This document shows, piece by piece, positions 43,380 through 52,632 of a stretch of DNA of 64,000 bases. The notes beneath the pieces were generated by a model. The model was not told the DNA's origin, did no database searches, and worked only from the letters and a program-made list of their open reading frames with translations. Both the position numbers and the translations under genes were made by a program. Source of the stretch: Altererythrobacter epoxidivorans (GTDB taxonomy: Bacteria; Pseudomonadota; Alphaproteobacteria; Sphingomonadales; Sphingomonadaceae); contig NZ_CP012669.1 of assembly GCF_001281485.1 (NCBI RefSeq), forward strand, positions 1-64,000. Direction: 5' to 3'. Each line of letters begins with the position of its first letter. Within the stretch, counting starts at the first letter, position 1.

Positions 43380-43649
43380 ATGCAACTTGACGATCTGCTG
43401 CAGCGCTACTTTGCCACCACCGACCTCTCCGGGGTTGCCCCCGACACGTTGTCAGCCGGCATAGAGCATTGCCGGGTCGATCTCGGCCTTGAGGAGGACC
43501 GGGGCAAGCGCTTTGCGTTGTGGTCGTTCCTGCACATGTTTGGGTCCGCCCCCGATCTCGATGTGGCGTTCGAGAACGAGGAAGATCGGGAAGCAGCCCG
43601 CAACTTCATGGATCTCCTGGCGGCATCGGAAGGCGATGGAGCAGGCTGA
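43380..43649 (+). CDS. Small uncharacterised element protein
   Basis: This is an 89-residue acidic protein, MQLDDLLQRYFATTDLSGV at the N terminus. It reads as a helical domain with a cluster FENEEDREAARNFMDLLAAS. No motif is recognised. ATG 43380 lies 69 bases after the DUF2493 gene, and the longer upstream frame has no support. Confidence 0.6.
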   Translation: MQLDDLLQRYFATTDLSGVAPDTLSAGIEHCRVDLGLEEDRGKRFALWSFLHMFGSAPDLDVAFENEEDREAARNFMDLLAASEGDGAG

Positions 43650-43917
43650 TTGCAGTAGGGTCTTGGCACCTTAAGGCCCACACCCGATACCCATCCGGCT
43701 TTCTTCGCGAACAGTCCTGAACCAGGTCAGCTGAGGACAGCAACCCGTTCCTTTCCGGCCGTGTTGCCGCGCTTCGCGCGCCTGCCCGCACCACCCGTCA
43801 TGAACAGGTTCCCCTTGGAGCTTCGCTCCTGCGGTGCAGTCCTCCCATGCCCTGCTTCTTCTGAATGTTCGCAAGCCGGAGATGGTCTCCGGTTTGAGGA
43901 ACTGAAGGACTTACACC

Positions 43918-44316
43918 ATGACCAATATCGCAATCCTCACTGGCCGCATCGCCCGCGATCCCGACACCCGCGAGACCAAGGGCGGCACCAACGTCACCGG
44001 GATCACCGTCGTCACCGATCGCCCCGCTCGCGACAAGGACGGCAAGACCTACAAGGACGAGAACGGCTACACCGCCAAGGAAAGCGAGTTCCACCGGGTG
44101 ACCTGCTTCAACGGCCTCGCCAAGACCGTCGGGCAGTACTGCTCAAAGGGCCAGCTGGTCAGCGTCCAGGGCCGCATCCACTACACCCAGTGGGAGGACA
44201 AGGACGGGGTCACGCGCTACGGCACCGAAATCCTCGCCGACAAGGTCGACTTCCTCTCCCGCGGCAACGGCTCGGGTGAAGAAGGCGACAACACGGACGC
44301 TCCCGAGATCGACTGA
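43918..44316 (+). CDS. ssb: Single-stranded DNA-binding protein (element-encoded)
   Basis: This is a 132-residue OB-fold protein, MTNIAILTGRIARDPDTRET, with EFHRVTCFNGLAKTVGQYCSKGQLVSVQGR, the core of bacterial SSB. The C terminus is acidic (EEGDNTDAPEID) but lacks the standard DDDIPF tip, so partner recruitment may differ from that of chromosomal SSB. SSBs on conjugative elements coat the incoming strand. A GAAGGAC ribosome binding site precedes ATG 43918, and a small GGAGC-TTC-GCTCC hairpin lies at 43817-43829. Confidence 0.92.
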   Translation: MTNIAILTGRIARDPDTRETKGGTNVTGITVVTDRPARDKDGKTYKDENGYTAKESEFHRVTCFNGLAKTVGQYCSKGQLVSVQGRIHYTQWEDKDGVTRYGTEILADKVDFLSRGNGSGEEGDNTDAPEID

Positions 44317-44340
44317 CATCGATCCCGATCGTCCCCTTAC

Positions 44341-44378
44341 GAAGAGGCTCGACCGCAAGCGGCAGGGCCTCTTCTTCT
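44341..44378. terminator. Bidirectional terminator between ssb and the DUF6437-like gene
   Basis: GAAGAGGC (44341-44348) pairs with GCCTCTTC (44367-44374), with an inner CCGC/GCGG-type hairpin and a T-rich 3' side TTCT. It lies 25 bases after ssb and just before the end of the convergent gene. Confidence 0.7.
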
Positions 44379-44382
44379 GTGG

Positions 44383-44649
44383 TTACTGGGTTCCCGGCGC
44401 AGCGTTCGAAGCACGGGTTGCAGCGCGCCCGATCAGCTTCTCGATCGCGGCATCCTCGCCGAGTTTCCCGAGTTCTTCGGCAACCTTCCTCAGGCCCTTC
44501 TTCGAGAAGCTTTCGAGGCCGCTTCCCAGGATGATTTCGCCGAGTTCTCTGGCCGCTTGCACTTCAAGTTCGCGTTGCTTGGCGTCGAGCGCCTCGCGGT
44601 CTGCTTCGAGCTTTTGTAGAGCTGCAATCGCGCTCCTGTTTCGGGGCAT
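44383..44649 (-). CDS. DUF6437-like small protein
   Basis: This is an 88-residue helical protein, MPRNRSAIAALQKLEADREA at the N terminus, with an obvious coiled coil up to residue 45 and a basic, glycine-containing end. I recall this pattern as DUF6437, found in sphingomonad plasmids and elements with no known function. ATG 44649 was chosen over the longer frame because it gives the family N terminus and has an AGGA sequence upstream. Confidence 0.65.
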   Translation of the reverse strand: MPRNRSAIAALQKLEADREALDAKQRELEVQAARELGEIILGSGLESFSKKGLRKVAEELGKLGEDAAIEKLIGRAATRASNAAPGTQ

Positions 44650-44995
44650 GTTACCTGTCCTTTTGTCCCCCTCGGATTTGCTCCCTGGCTGTCTCCATGC
44701 CTGGGTCATCGGGGTGTAGGAAAGGCAATTCGCACGCAGCAGGCGTTCGATATTGGGGCGGAGGTGGTGGGTTCTTGCTCACGGTTCTCCCAGCATGATG
44801 GCCTTGCGCCTCCCGCCTCAAGGACGGCGGGGTCCCACCATTTTGCCCGCCACCGGATTGCATCCGGCAGCGAACAAAATCGTTACCCCCACCGCCGCTA
44901 TCGCGGTCGCCCATTCGGGCGATCCCTGACCCGGGATGCACAAGACCATCGCGCGCACCTCCTGTCGTCTCACGACAGAAATCAGGAGGATTATC
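44650..44995. other. Intergenic region with a perfect hairpin before 44996
   Basis: These 346 bases hold no supportable gene. CTGTCGT-CTC-ACGACAG (44962-44978) is a perfect 7-bp hairpin 18 bases before the next start, just 5' of the ATCAGGAGG ribosome binding site. CCGGAT-TGC-ATCCGG (near 44860) is another small hairpin. Confidence 0.5.
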
Positions 44996-45217
44996 ATGGC
45001 TTATTCGATGCATTGCGCCCTTCCGTCCCGGAGCTATTTCGAGGCTCTGGAAACAGCCGAGAAGAGAGCGCTGCACAGCTTCTTCGATCAGCACGTTATC
45101 GAGGATGACGAACTCGGGTACTTTGCCCTCGACGAAGGTGACTACAACATATTGCCAGCACATCTCGCAGCGAGGGTGGTCCACACGGTCCACGGCGGCA
45201 TGCTCGACGAGTTTTGA
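44996..45217 (+). CDS. Small uncharacterised element protein
   Basis: This is a 73-residue protein, MAYSMHCALPSRSYFEALET at the N terminus, acidic and helical, ending GGMLDEF. No family is recognised. It starts at ATG 44996, with ATCAGGAGG seven bases upstream, the strongest form of the element's shared ribosome binding site, so it is probably translated well. Confidence 0.6.
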   Translation: MAYSMHCALPSRSYFEALETAEKRALHSFFDQHVIEDDELGYFALDEGDYNILPAHLAARVVHTVHGGMLDEF

Positions 45218-45948
45218 GACTACCGACAGGTCGGGAACCGGGAACGGTTCCTGCCCTTCTTTCTTATTCGCCGGGTAGCCCAATCAAACAAAAGAACCCG
45301 GCTCGGTCGGTTGCTCTGACGGCCGCCCACCGCAATGCGGCGGCGCCCGATAAATGGAGCGGGGCTGTGGACGCACTCTGTCCCGCGCATCTTGCGATGC
45401 GCTCCTGAGGGTGCGGCGTGATTTGTTCTTGGGCCCCGCGCGCACTTGCGAACCGGCACCGGGTCGGGCGGCGGGAAGCTGGGCACGCGACATGCCCCGC
45501 TTGCCTTGCTTCCCACGCGCCCTTGGCCGCTGCCTCTTTCGCAGGTGCTGTCTTTGGCTGGAGGCGTCCAACTGCTTTCTATCTGCATGCGGTGAGCTGC
45601 CAGGCCCGGTTGCTCGCGCTCCAACGAGGAGGTCGGAAAAGGTCGTCCTTGATCAATCCCCCCTCACTGTCTGGGCCACCCCGCACACATGGGAACAAGG
45701 GAGCACACCGTACCCCGCGATTTCGGGATTTATCTCTCTGTTATTGCTGAAGAATATGGTTTTGGGCGAAATCAACCCGTCTGCGAGTAGAGCGGCTTCA
45801 CGCTGATCCGCTGACAACTCACATCTCTCTATCACACTGAAATACTGTCTGAATCTTTCGATTGACTGCGAGTTGTTCACGATTTATTCTCATCAACACC
45901 TTCCGCAAGGTGAGCCAGGTTCCGTCGGCCCGACAAGGAACCTGCTTC
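45218..45948. other. Long non-coding region before traD and the relaxase (candidate oriT region)
   Basis: These 731 bases contain no well-supported gene. The left half is GC-rich with a perfect hairpin GCGCATC-TTGC-GATGCGC (45385-45402). The right part (about 45700-45900) is markedly AT-rich. A minus-strand frame at 45653-45880 starting GTG is only weakly plausible. Because MobF relaxases usually have oriT near their gene and this is the only long gap before the transfer genes, it is a candidate transfer origin; no nick site can be named. Confidence 0.4.
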
Positions 45949-46281
45949 ATGACCCGACAAGATCGGCTTCAGACATTCGTATCTCTCTCCGTGGGTAACT
46001 GGGTTCGCCAGTGTGCCGCGGACCACGGCGTTAGTGTCAGCGTCTTTATCCGTGACCTCATCGTCGCAGCGTGGCAGCGCGAAAACGAGGCGAAGGACCG
46101 GCCCGCAGGGCTCGATCCCGCGCGCCAGGCGATCTTCATTTCGGTGGCGCTCGATGCGCTTCTGGCCAGCCATTCTGACGCGAGTTTGCGCGATCGTACT
46201 CACGAGGCGTACCGGCGACGCCTCGAGCGTCTTGGCCTCCCCGTCAACGCGAGCATGGGAGGCCATTCCCATGAAGCATAA
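45949..46281 (+). CDS. Small transfer-region protein, possible relaxosome accessory
   Basis: This is a 110-residue protein, MTRQDRLQTFVSLSVGNWVR at the N terminus. It has a ribbon-helix-helix-like start and a basic C terminus (RRRLERLGLPVNASMGG). It overlaps traD by 11 bases, and AAGGAAC precedes ATG 45949. The position just ahead of TraD and the MobF relaxase suggests an oriT-binding accessory, but no family can be named with confidence. Confidence 0.6.
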   Translation: MTRQDRLQTFVSLSVGNWVRQCAADHGVSVSVFIRDLIVAAWQRENEAKDRPAGLDPARQAIFISVALDALLASHSDASLRDRTHEAYRRRLERLGLPVNASMGGHSHEA

Positions 46282-48583
46282 TCTCCTGAACTTCACCCGC
46301 GGGAGCCAGCTGCTTGGCCACTTCGGTTTCATGTTTGCAGCCGGCATGAAGGGCCCTTTGATTGTCACTGGCCTGGTTGCCGTCGGCACCTGCTATTGGG
46401 AATTGCGGACGGCTCTGAGTGATCACCAAATCTACCTGGTCTGGATGCACATCTACGCCAGTCTCTATGCCTTCATGGAGTTCGATCCTGCCAAGCTGGT
46501 CAACCTTGAGCTGCTTGACGGCGAAAGGGTTGGCCTCCCCTTTGGCATCGTCCGCGAGTTCCCGCCGATGCGCGAGGCCGTTGAGGCATTTCGTACGGCA
46601 GTGAAGCAGGGATTGCTGCTCTCGGCGGTACTGCTGATCCCTGCCTTCGTGTTCTTCTGGTGGTTCGCCGAGCGCTTTGGCGGGCGGTCGAAGGAGCGCA
46701 AGCACGAGCGCGGCGCAATGCTTGTTTCGCTCGACGAACTCGAAGGAGAAATCGAGCGTCACAACAAGGCATTCCGAGCCGAGGAATTGGGACGCAAGTT
46801 CGGCTGGAAGTGGCGGCTCGCGAGCTCGTCGGCGCTCGCCGAAGCGGGCCACTACCAACCTGCACATCTTGCCGGTGTATGCTGGCCGTGGCGGCTCGAG
46901 CAAAGCCACGCCATGCTCATTGGCACAACCGGAACGGGCAAGACCGTGGCGCTCACCGAACTTGTTGCCGAAGCGCGTGAACGCGGCCAGCGCGCGGTCA
47001 TTTTCGACCTGACAGGGGCCTTCATTGAGGCCTTCTACGATCCCGCGCGCGACATTATTCTCAATCCTGTCGATGTTCGGTGTCCGCTGTGGAGCGTGTT
47101 CAACGACTGTACGACGGAAGCCGAGTTTCACGCCGCTGCAGAAGCGCTCGTGCCCCATGACGGGGGTGGTTCCGAACAGTTCTGGGTGCTCGCTGCGCGC
47201 ATGCTGTTCGTCGAGATGTGTCTCCATCTTGGCCGTGCCGGCACGGCAACCAACGAGGCTTTGGCTCGGCGGCTGATGACCGCTGACCTGTCCGAAGTGC
47301 ATAAGCTGATGCGCGGTACCATGGCCGATCCGCTGACCGCTCCGGAAGCGGCCCGCATGGCGGAATCGATCCGCGCGGTGTTCAATGCGAATGCGAAAGT
47401 GCTCAAGCTCTTGCCCTCATCCGGACCGCGCTTTTCGGTCCGCGACTGGGTCAAAGGCGACTGCCAGGCGGGCTCGATCCTGTTCCTCTCTGCCCGCTAT
47501 GTCGACATGAGTATCTCCTCGCAGTTGCTGACGCTGTGGCTCGACACGGCGATGAATACGCTCATGACGCTCGAGCGCACACAGGACCTGCGGATGTGGT
47601 TTCTGATCGACGAGCTCGGCGCCCTTCACCGACTACCGGCGCTTGAAAAGGGACTGCAAACCGCGCGCAATTTTGGCGGTGCGATCGTCACCGGGGTGCA
47701 TGCGTTTGCCAAGCTCAAGGAAGTCTACGGCGAGAACATGGCCATGACACTGTCCTCGCTTGCGCGAACCAAGCTGATCCTGGCGACGGCCGATCGAGAG
47801 ACAGCGACTTGGTGCTCCGATTTCATCGGTCACCGGCAGGTGCGCGACATGGAAGAGGGTTATAGCTACGGGTACAACAATGCGCGCGATGCAGTCAGCC
47901 TGACGCCCAGGCGGCAGATCGAACCGTTGCTCCTGCCCGACCAGTTTATGAACCTTCCGAGGTTGTCAGCCTACATCAAATTTCCTGACGGATTCCCCGC
48001 TGCGCCGGTTTCGCTCATTCCGCGGACGCGTGGCCGTATTGCCGAAGGTTTCATCGCCCGCGAGAAACCGCTCATAAGGCCTGGCCAGGGTCCTGCGGCA
48101 ACTACGCTCCAAGCGAAACCGGGTTCGAAACCGAATGACGAGCATCCCGTTTCGACCGATGACGGTGCTGGTAAGCCTGTCGATTCAAAGCAGCTCAAAC
48201 TTGACTTGGAGGGGCAGCGCCGTGTCGCCGATGAACCGCAGGATCGGCAGGAGCCTGTGCCGCTTGAAAAGCTGAATGCAGGGCGCGCTGCTGGTGATCT
48301 CGGTGCCGAAACTCGGTCCGATACGCATCTGGATGCAGTTCCAACGCTACCTCTCGCCGCAGTGCAAACCGGTGAGGATGCACCAGCAGTGGGCGCGGAA
48401 CAGCATCCGTCCGAACCGGGAACCGCCGGCGATGACGCAGCTGGAAAGGGCGGTTCGACGCCCCAAGCTCGCGCGGTGACCAGTGGGCACCAATCTCTCA
48501 CGCCGGTTGAGAAAGACCTGCGTGAAGGTGCGGTCGCAGATCCTCCGGAAAAGGATTTCGGCGAGTTCGAGCCCGACATGTGA
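46271..48583 (+). CDS. traD: TraD-type coupling protein (T4CP)
   Basis: This is a 770-residue protein. Two N-terminal membrane segments (about 18-42 and 114-133) precede an ATPase domain with Walker A GTTGTGKT (218-225) and Walker B MWFLIDELGALHRLPALEKG, the TraD/TrwB pattern. The C-terminal 170 residues are low-complexity and acidic, a common tail for docking the relaxosome. It should link the relaxase-DNA complex to the mating channel. ATG 46271 overlaps the upstream stop by 11 bases; the relaxase gene starts 58 bases downstream. Confidence 0.93.
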   Translation: MKHNLLNFTRGSQLLGHFGFMFAAGMKGPLIVTGLVAVGTCYWELRTALSDHQIYLVWMHIYASLYAFMEFDPAKLVNLELLDGERVGLPFGIVREFPPMREAVEAFRTAVKQGLLLSAVLLIPAFVFFWWFAERFGGRSKERKHERGAMLVSLDELEGEIERHNKAFRAEELGRKFGWKWRLASSSALAEAGHYQPAHLAGVCWPWRLEQSHAMLIGTTGTGKTVALTELVAEARERGQRAVIFDLTGAFIEAFYDPARDIILNPVDVRCPLWSVFNDCTTEAEFHAAAEALVPHDGGGSEQFWVLAARMLFVEMCLHLGRAGTATNEALARRLMTADLSEVHKLMRGTMADPLTAPEAARMAESIRAVFNANAKVLKLLPSSGPRFSVRDWVKGDCQAGSILFLSARYVDMSISSQLLTLWLDTAMNTLMTLERTQDLRMWFLIDELGALHRLPALEKGLQTARNFGGAIVTGVHAFAKLKEVYGENMAMTLSSLARTKLILATADRETATWCSDFIGHRQVRDMEEGYSYGYNNARDAVSLTPRRQIEPLLLPDQFMNLPRLSAYIKFPDGFPAAPVSLIPRTRGRIAEGFIAREKPLIRPGQGPAATTLQAKPGSKPNDEHPVSTDDGAGKPVDSKQLKLDLEGQRRVADEPQDRQEPVPLEKLNAGRAAGDLGAETRSDTHLDAVPTLPLAAVQTGEDAPAVGAEQHPSEPGTAGDDAAGKGGSTPQARAVTSGHQSLTPVEKDLREGAVADPPEKDFGEFEPDM

Positions 48584-48641
48584 AAGGCAAATGGGGAGGG
48601 ATTACCTGGCCGCGAGGGGAGCCCGACGAGGATTAGACTGG

Positions 48642-51557
48642 ATGCTTTCCGTCGCCAATGTGCGCTCCCCTTCGGCTGCTGCGAGCTATTTCGCGGCAGA
48701 CAATTACTACACCGGCGCCGATGCCGATCGTTCCGGCACCTGGGTCGGGAAGGGAGCGGAACGACTTGGTCTCGAGGGCCGCGTCAGCACCGAGCAGTTC
48801 GATGCCTTGCTGCGGGGTGAACTTCCCGGCGGCATCCAGGTTGGCAATGCGGGCCAGGCCCACAGGCCTGGAACCGACCTCACATTCTCACTCCCGAAAA
48901 GCTGGTCGCTGCTCGCGCTGGTGGGCGGCGACCAGCGGATTATCGATGCTTATCGCGAGGCCGTCATCGAGACCTTGCGCTGGGCAGAAAAGAACGCGGC
49001 GCAGACCCGGATGGGCAGTCAGGCTGGTTACGGGAAGGTCGCGACAGATAACCTGACGATTGGTCTTTTCCAGCACGACACCAACCGCAACCAGGAGCCA
49101 AACCTGCATTTTCACGCGGTCGTGGCGAATGTCACGCAAGGCAGCGACGGAAAGTGGCGCGCGCTTCGCAATGACAAACTTTGGTCGTTCAACACGCTGC
49201 TCAACTCGATGACCATGGCTCGCTTTCGTCTGGCAGTCGAGAAGATGGGCTACGAGGCTGGGCCGGTTGGAAAGCATGGCAACTTCGAAGCCGGAGGCAT
49301 TGCCCGCGAGCAGGTCATGGCCTTTTCGACGCGGCGCGAAGAAGTCCTCGCAGCCAGGCGCGGGAGCGGACTGGAGGCAGGGATTGTCGCAACGCTGGAA
49401 ACACGCAAAGGCAAAGAGCCAGTGCGCGATCGCGAGGGCCTTCTTTCGTCGTGGCGCCAGCGAGCCGAAGAGGTCGGTCTCGATCTCGGTGGTCTGATTG
49501 ACGCATCCCAGATGCGTGCCGCGGCGAGGGTCGCCGGAGGCTCGAAAGAGCAAAGCCTCCTTCAGCGCGGGATTGCGAAACTGAGGGAGTTTGCGCAGCG
49601 GATCAAGGGCGATCCGGCCGATCCACTGATCCCTGCCCATGTCCTCAAGCAGGATGCGCCGACCATCGCGGCCGCACAGGCCGTGGCCTCTGCGGTACGC
49701 CATCTCTCGCAGCGCGAGGCAGCCTTCCCGCGTGAGGGATTGCTGAAGGCTGCGCTCGATTTTGGGCTTCCGACGACGGTCGACCACATCGAAACCCGTG
49801 TGAACGCATTGGTCAGAGGCGGCGCACTCGAGCCCGGCAAAGGCGAACATAGAGGCTGGCTGGCGAGCCGGGAGGCGCTGGACCTTGAAAGCACAATTCT
49901 CGCGAATGTCGACCAGGGACGAGGTGCGGTGTTGCCCATCCTGGATCGGAAAGACGCAGCAGAACGGGTTCAGGCTGTTGCAGCGATCAACCACGGAATT
50001 TTGCTCAACGAAGGGCAGGAGGATGCGGCGGGCCTTGTCCTTTCGTCGCGCGACAGGATCGTTGCAATCCAGGGTGTAGCCGGGGCCGGCAAGAGCAGCG
50101 TGATGAAGCCGGTCGCCCAACTGGTCCGCGAGGAAGGCAAGCAAGTGCTGGGGCTCGCCGTGCAGAACACGCTCGTCCAGATGCTCGAGCGCGACACCGG
50201 CATCCGTTCGATGACCATCGCCCGCTTTCTCGCCCAATGGGGCAGGCTGCTGCACGAGCCGGGAAATGCCACGTTGCTGGGTGAGGCTCGGAGCGCTCTC
50301 GGAGACCATGTCCTGGTGCTCGATGAGGCGTCGATGGTGTCGAACGACGACAAGGCCAAGTTGGTACGGCTGGCGAACCTTGCCGAAGTCCATCGTCTGG
50401 TTCTCGTCGGCGACAAGCGACAGTTAGGCGCCGTCGATGCCGGTAAGCCCTTCGACCTCGTCCAGCAGGCCGGGATCGAGCGCGCCAACATGGATGTGAA
50501 TTTGCGCGGCCGCGATCCCATCCTGCGGCGAGCCCAGGCCGCCGCGCAGGAGGGACGCATCGACGATGCGCTCCAGGCTCTTGCTCCTTCAACCATCAAG
50601 GCTCGCGGGGACAGTGCGATTGTTGCTGCCGAAAAGTGGCTTTCGCTCAGCCCGGCGGATCGGGATCGGACCTCGATCTACGCTTCGGGACGGGCTTTAC
50701 GTTCTGCGGTCAACGAGGCTGTTCAGCGCGGACTCAAGGCCAACGGCGAGCTCGGCCCACGATCGGGCCGGCTGACCGTTCATTCGCGGGTGAATGTGAC
50801 ACACGAGGAGCTGCGATACCTTCGCACATATCAGCCGGGCATGGTCCTCAACTTTCGCTCGCGCGACAGCACGCAGAAACTCTCCAAGGGCGACTACACC
50901 GTCAAGACCATCGACCATGCGCGCAAGCAGCTCGTGCTTGAGGACAGGAAGGGGCGGGTTCACAAGTTCAATCCCGCGCGATTACGGCCGGGCGCAGTCG
51001 AGAGCCGGCTGTCGCTCTTCGAACGCAAATCGCTTTCCATCATCGAGGGTGACAAGATCCGTTGGACCGACAACGACCACAAGCGCGGGCTATTCAATGC
51101 CGACCAGGCCAGGATCGTGGCCATCGACACAAAGGGCGTCTTGGTGAAGACATCAGCGGGCAAGGAGCTTCGCCTGAGCCGCGGCGACCCCATGCTCAAA
51201 CGCTTGAACCTCGCCTACGCCCTCAATGCGCATATGGCGCAGGGACTTACCTCGGATCGCGGGATCGCAGTGATGGACAGCCGCGAACGCAATCTCGCCA
51301 ATCGGCAGACCTTCCTGGTCACTGTCACCCGGCTTCGCGACGGCCTTACGCTGATTGCAGACAATGCCGAGAAACTCGGCCGGGCCATCAAGTCCAACAG
51401 CGGCGAGAAAGCGTCGGCACTTGAAGTAACACAAAGGCTCAAAGCGGCAGCTGCCAACGGGCTTTCGCAAGACAAGGATGTTGGCAGTGCTTTGCCTGCA
51501 AGTGACAAGCCCGAACTCACAAAGGAAAAGGTAAAGCCGTTCGAAATCGGGATTTAA
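48642..51557 (+). CDS. traI: MobF relaxase-helicase (TraI/TrwC type)
   Basis: This is a 971-residue protein. The N-terminal TrwC relaxase domain has MLSVANVRSPSAAASYFAAD with Y16 and the Y22-Y23 pair in NYYTG, and the metal triad around H156 and H158 in NLHFHAVVANV. The C-terminal half is a RecD-like superfamily I helicase: Walker A GVAGAGKS (478-485) and VLDEASMVSN, with LAYALNAHMAQGLTSDRGIA near the end. The MobF family nicks oriT and unwinds the transferred strand. ATG 48642 was preferred: it begins the family N terminus, and the upstream frame is a shadow of traD. Confidence 0.95.
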   Translation: MLSVANVRSPSAAASYFAADNYYTGADADRSGTWVGKGAERLGLEGRVSTEQFDALLRGELPGGIQVGNAGQAHRPGTDLTFSLPKSWSLLALVGGDQRIIDAYREAVIETLRWAEKNAAQTRMGSQAGYGKVATDNLTIGLFQHDTNRNQEPNLHFHAVVANVTQGSDGKWRALRNDKLWSFNTLLNSMTMARFRLAVEKMGYEAGPVGKHGNFEAGGIAREQVMAFSTRREEVLAARRGSGLEAGIVATLETRKGKEPVRDREGLLSSWRQRAEEVGLDLGGLIDASQMRAAARVAGGSKEQSLLQRGIAKLREFAQRIKGDPADPLIPAHVLKQDAPTIAAAQAVASAVRHLSQREAAFPREGLLKAALDFGLPTTVDHIETRVNALVRGGALEPGKGEHRGWLASREALDLESTILANVDQGRGAVLPILDRKDAAERVQAVAAINHGILLNEGQEDAAGLVLSSRDRIVAIQGVAGAGKSSVMKPVAQLVREEGKQVLGLAVQNTLVQMLERDTGIRSMTIARFLAQWGRLLHEPGNATLLGEARSALGDHVLVLDEASMVSNDDKAKLVRLANLAEVHRLVLVGDKRQLGAVDAGKPFDLVQQAGIERANMDVNLRGRDPILRRAQAAAQEGRIDDALQALAPSTIKARGDSAIVAAEKWLSLSPADRDRTSIYASGRALRSAVNEAVQRGLKANGELGPRSGRLTVHSRVNVTHEELRYLRTYQPGMVLNFRSRDSTQKLSKGDYTVKTIDHARKQLVLEDRKGRVHKFNPARLRPGAVESRLSLFERKSLSIIEGDKIRWTDNDHKRGLFNADQARIVAIDTKGVLVKTSAGKELRLSRGDPMLKRLNLAYALNAHMAQGLTSDRGIAVMDSRERNLANRQTFLVTVTRLRDGLTLIADNAEKLGRAIKSNSGEKASALEVTQRLKAAAANGLSQDKDVGSALPASDKPELTKEKVKPFEIGI

Positions 51558-51571
51558 GCCGAGGGGAGCTC

Positions 51572-52207
51572 CTAAAGCGCGCGTCCGAACCAGATGACAC
51601 GCCCGACCACTTGGATTTCGGACCGATCGACGTCGTCCCAGCTGGGATAAGCCGAATTATCGCTGCTGATGGTGATCTTGCGGCCACCGGGCTTTAGCGT
51701 CACGCGTTTGACCACCAGCGCGTCGTCGGCGCGCAGGACGTAGATGCCGTCACGCAACCGCGAGCCTTGGTCCGATGCATCGACCAGCACCTCGTCGCCA
51801 TCGCTGAGTGTCGGTTCCATGGAGTCGCCCAGGACGTGGATGATCGAAAGGCTGGCGCTTTTTGCCCGCGTTAGCCGGCCAAGCCAGCGTTCGTCGAAAC
51901 CAAAGCGGGTATGGGCGGTCTCGCTTTCGGCAATCGCTCCAAAGCCCGCCGATGCATCGACATTGAGCACGGGTATTTCGATCAACCCGTCACGTATGGG
52001 CGCGGGCGGTCCGCCAAGCACTTGCTCGTCGACCCCGAAGAAGCTGGCAAGCGTGCGCCGGTCATCGTCATCCAGCTTTCGCGGCGAGCCGCGCTTGATG
52101 AACTGCTGAATGTAGGACGAGTTTCGTCCGATCATCCGCGAGATCGAGGAATATCCGAGCCGTCGCTGCTGGATCAGGCGATCAAGCTCCTCTCTGACAT
52201 GTTCCAT
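51572..52207 (-). CDS. S24 peptidase/HTH repressor (LexA/CI-like)
   Basis: This is a 211-residue protein. An N-terminal helix-turn-helix-like half (YSSISRMIGRNSSYIQQFIK) precedes an S24 self-cleaving domain: cleavage site A87-G88 in DASAGFG, catalytic S129 in VLGDSMEPTLSDGDEV and lysine K167 in LVVKRV. Such repressors cleave themselves when RecA filaments appear, linking regulation to DNA damage. It is divergent from a small regulator-like gene across an 88-base gap with inverted repeats (52232-52290), and may control the restriction cargo or transfer genes. Confidence 0.9.
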   Translation of the reverse strand: MEHVREELDRLIQQRRLGYSSISRMIGRNSSYIQQFIKRGSPRKLDDDDRRTLASFFGVDEQVLGGPPAPIRDGLIEIPVLNVDASAGFGAIAESETAHTRFGFDERWLGRLTRAKSASLSIIHVLGDSMEPTLSDGDEVLVDASDQGSRLRDGIYVLRADDALVVKRVTLKPGGRKITISSDNSAYPSWDDVDRSEIQVVGRVIWFGRAL

Positions 52208-52295
52208 CGTGTCGTTCCTTCTGACGGTCTCAGGAGAGAAGGAAATCTCCTAGACTCGATGGAACCTTCCTACTAAGAACAAAATAGGAACACAA
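52208..52295. promoter_or_regulatory. Divergent operator region with two inverted repeats
   Basis: AGGAGA (52232-52237) and TCTCCT (52246-52251) form one inverted repeat. TTCCTA (52267-52272) and TAGGAA (52285-52290) form a second with a 12-base centre. GGAACCTTCC at 52261-52270 is palindromic. They lie between the S24 repressor and the small gene and are probable binding sites of the repressor. Confidence 0.5.
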
Positions 52296-52514
52296 GTGCT
52301 GAGTGAGTCGAGGAAGGCCATGAAATTGCTGGATCGCATTGAGCGTCATTTGAAAGAATCGCACATGTCGGCGACACGGTTCGGTCGTCGGGCGGTTGGC
52401 GATCCGCGGTTTGTCCTGGACTTAAGACAGGGAAGGCGGCCGCGGCGACGGACCTTGGAAAAAGTTGAGGTCTATCTCAGCCATGCCGAGGTGCGAAACG
52501 GAGACAGTCTTTGA
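52296..52514 (+). CDS. Small HTH-like regulator
   Basis: This is a 72-residue basic protein, with LDRIERHLKESHMSATRFGR then GDPRFVLDLRQGRRPRRRTL, which looks like a compact helix-turn-helix seen in small element regulators of sphingomonads. The start is GTG 52296, or ATG 52320, which gives a shorter protein. It is divergent from the S24 repressor and upstream of the GHKL gene by 118 bases; a Cro-like partner role is inference. Confidence 0.55.
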   Translation: MLSESRKAMKLLDRIERHLKESHMSATRFGRRAVGDPRFVLDLRQGRRPRRRTLEKVEVYLSHAEVRNGDSL

Positions 52515-52632
52515 ACGCAAATCGTTTGTCAGCTTTCATTTAACGATCATCCCGCTAAGTTCGATGCCGTTCGACGCGGGGGGTAGCGGGCTGGATTTCA
52601 GCAAAGGTGCCCTCCTTCAAGGGGGCGGCTAA

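Noticed and set aside
45653..45880. A 75-codon minus-strand frame starting with GTG
   Set aside because: It lies in the AT-rich part of the gap before traD, with no ribosome binding site of note and no recognised family. It is left as a weak possibility only.
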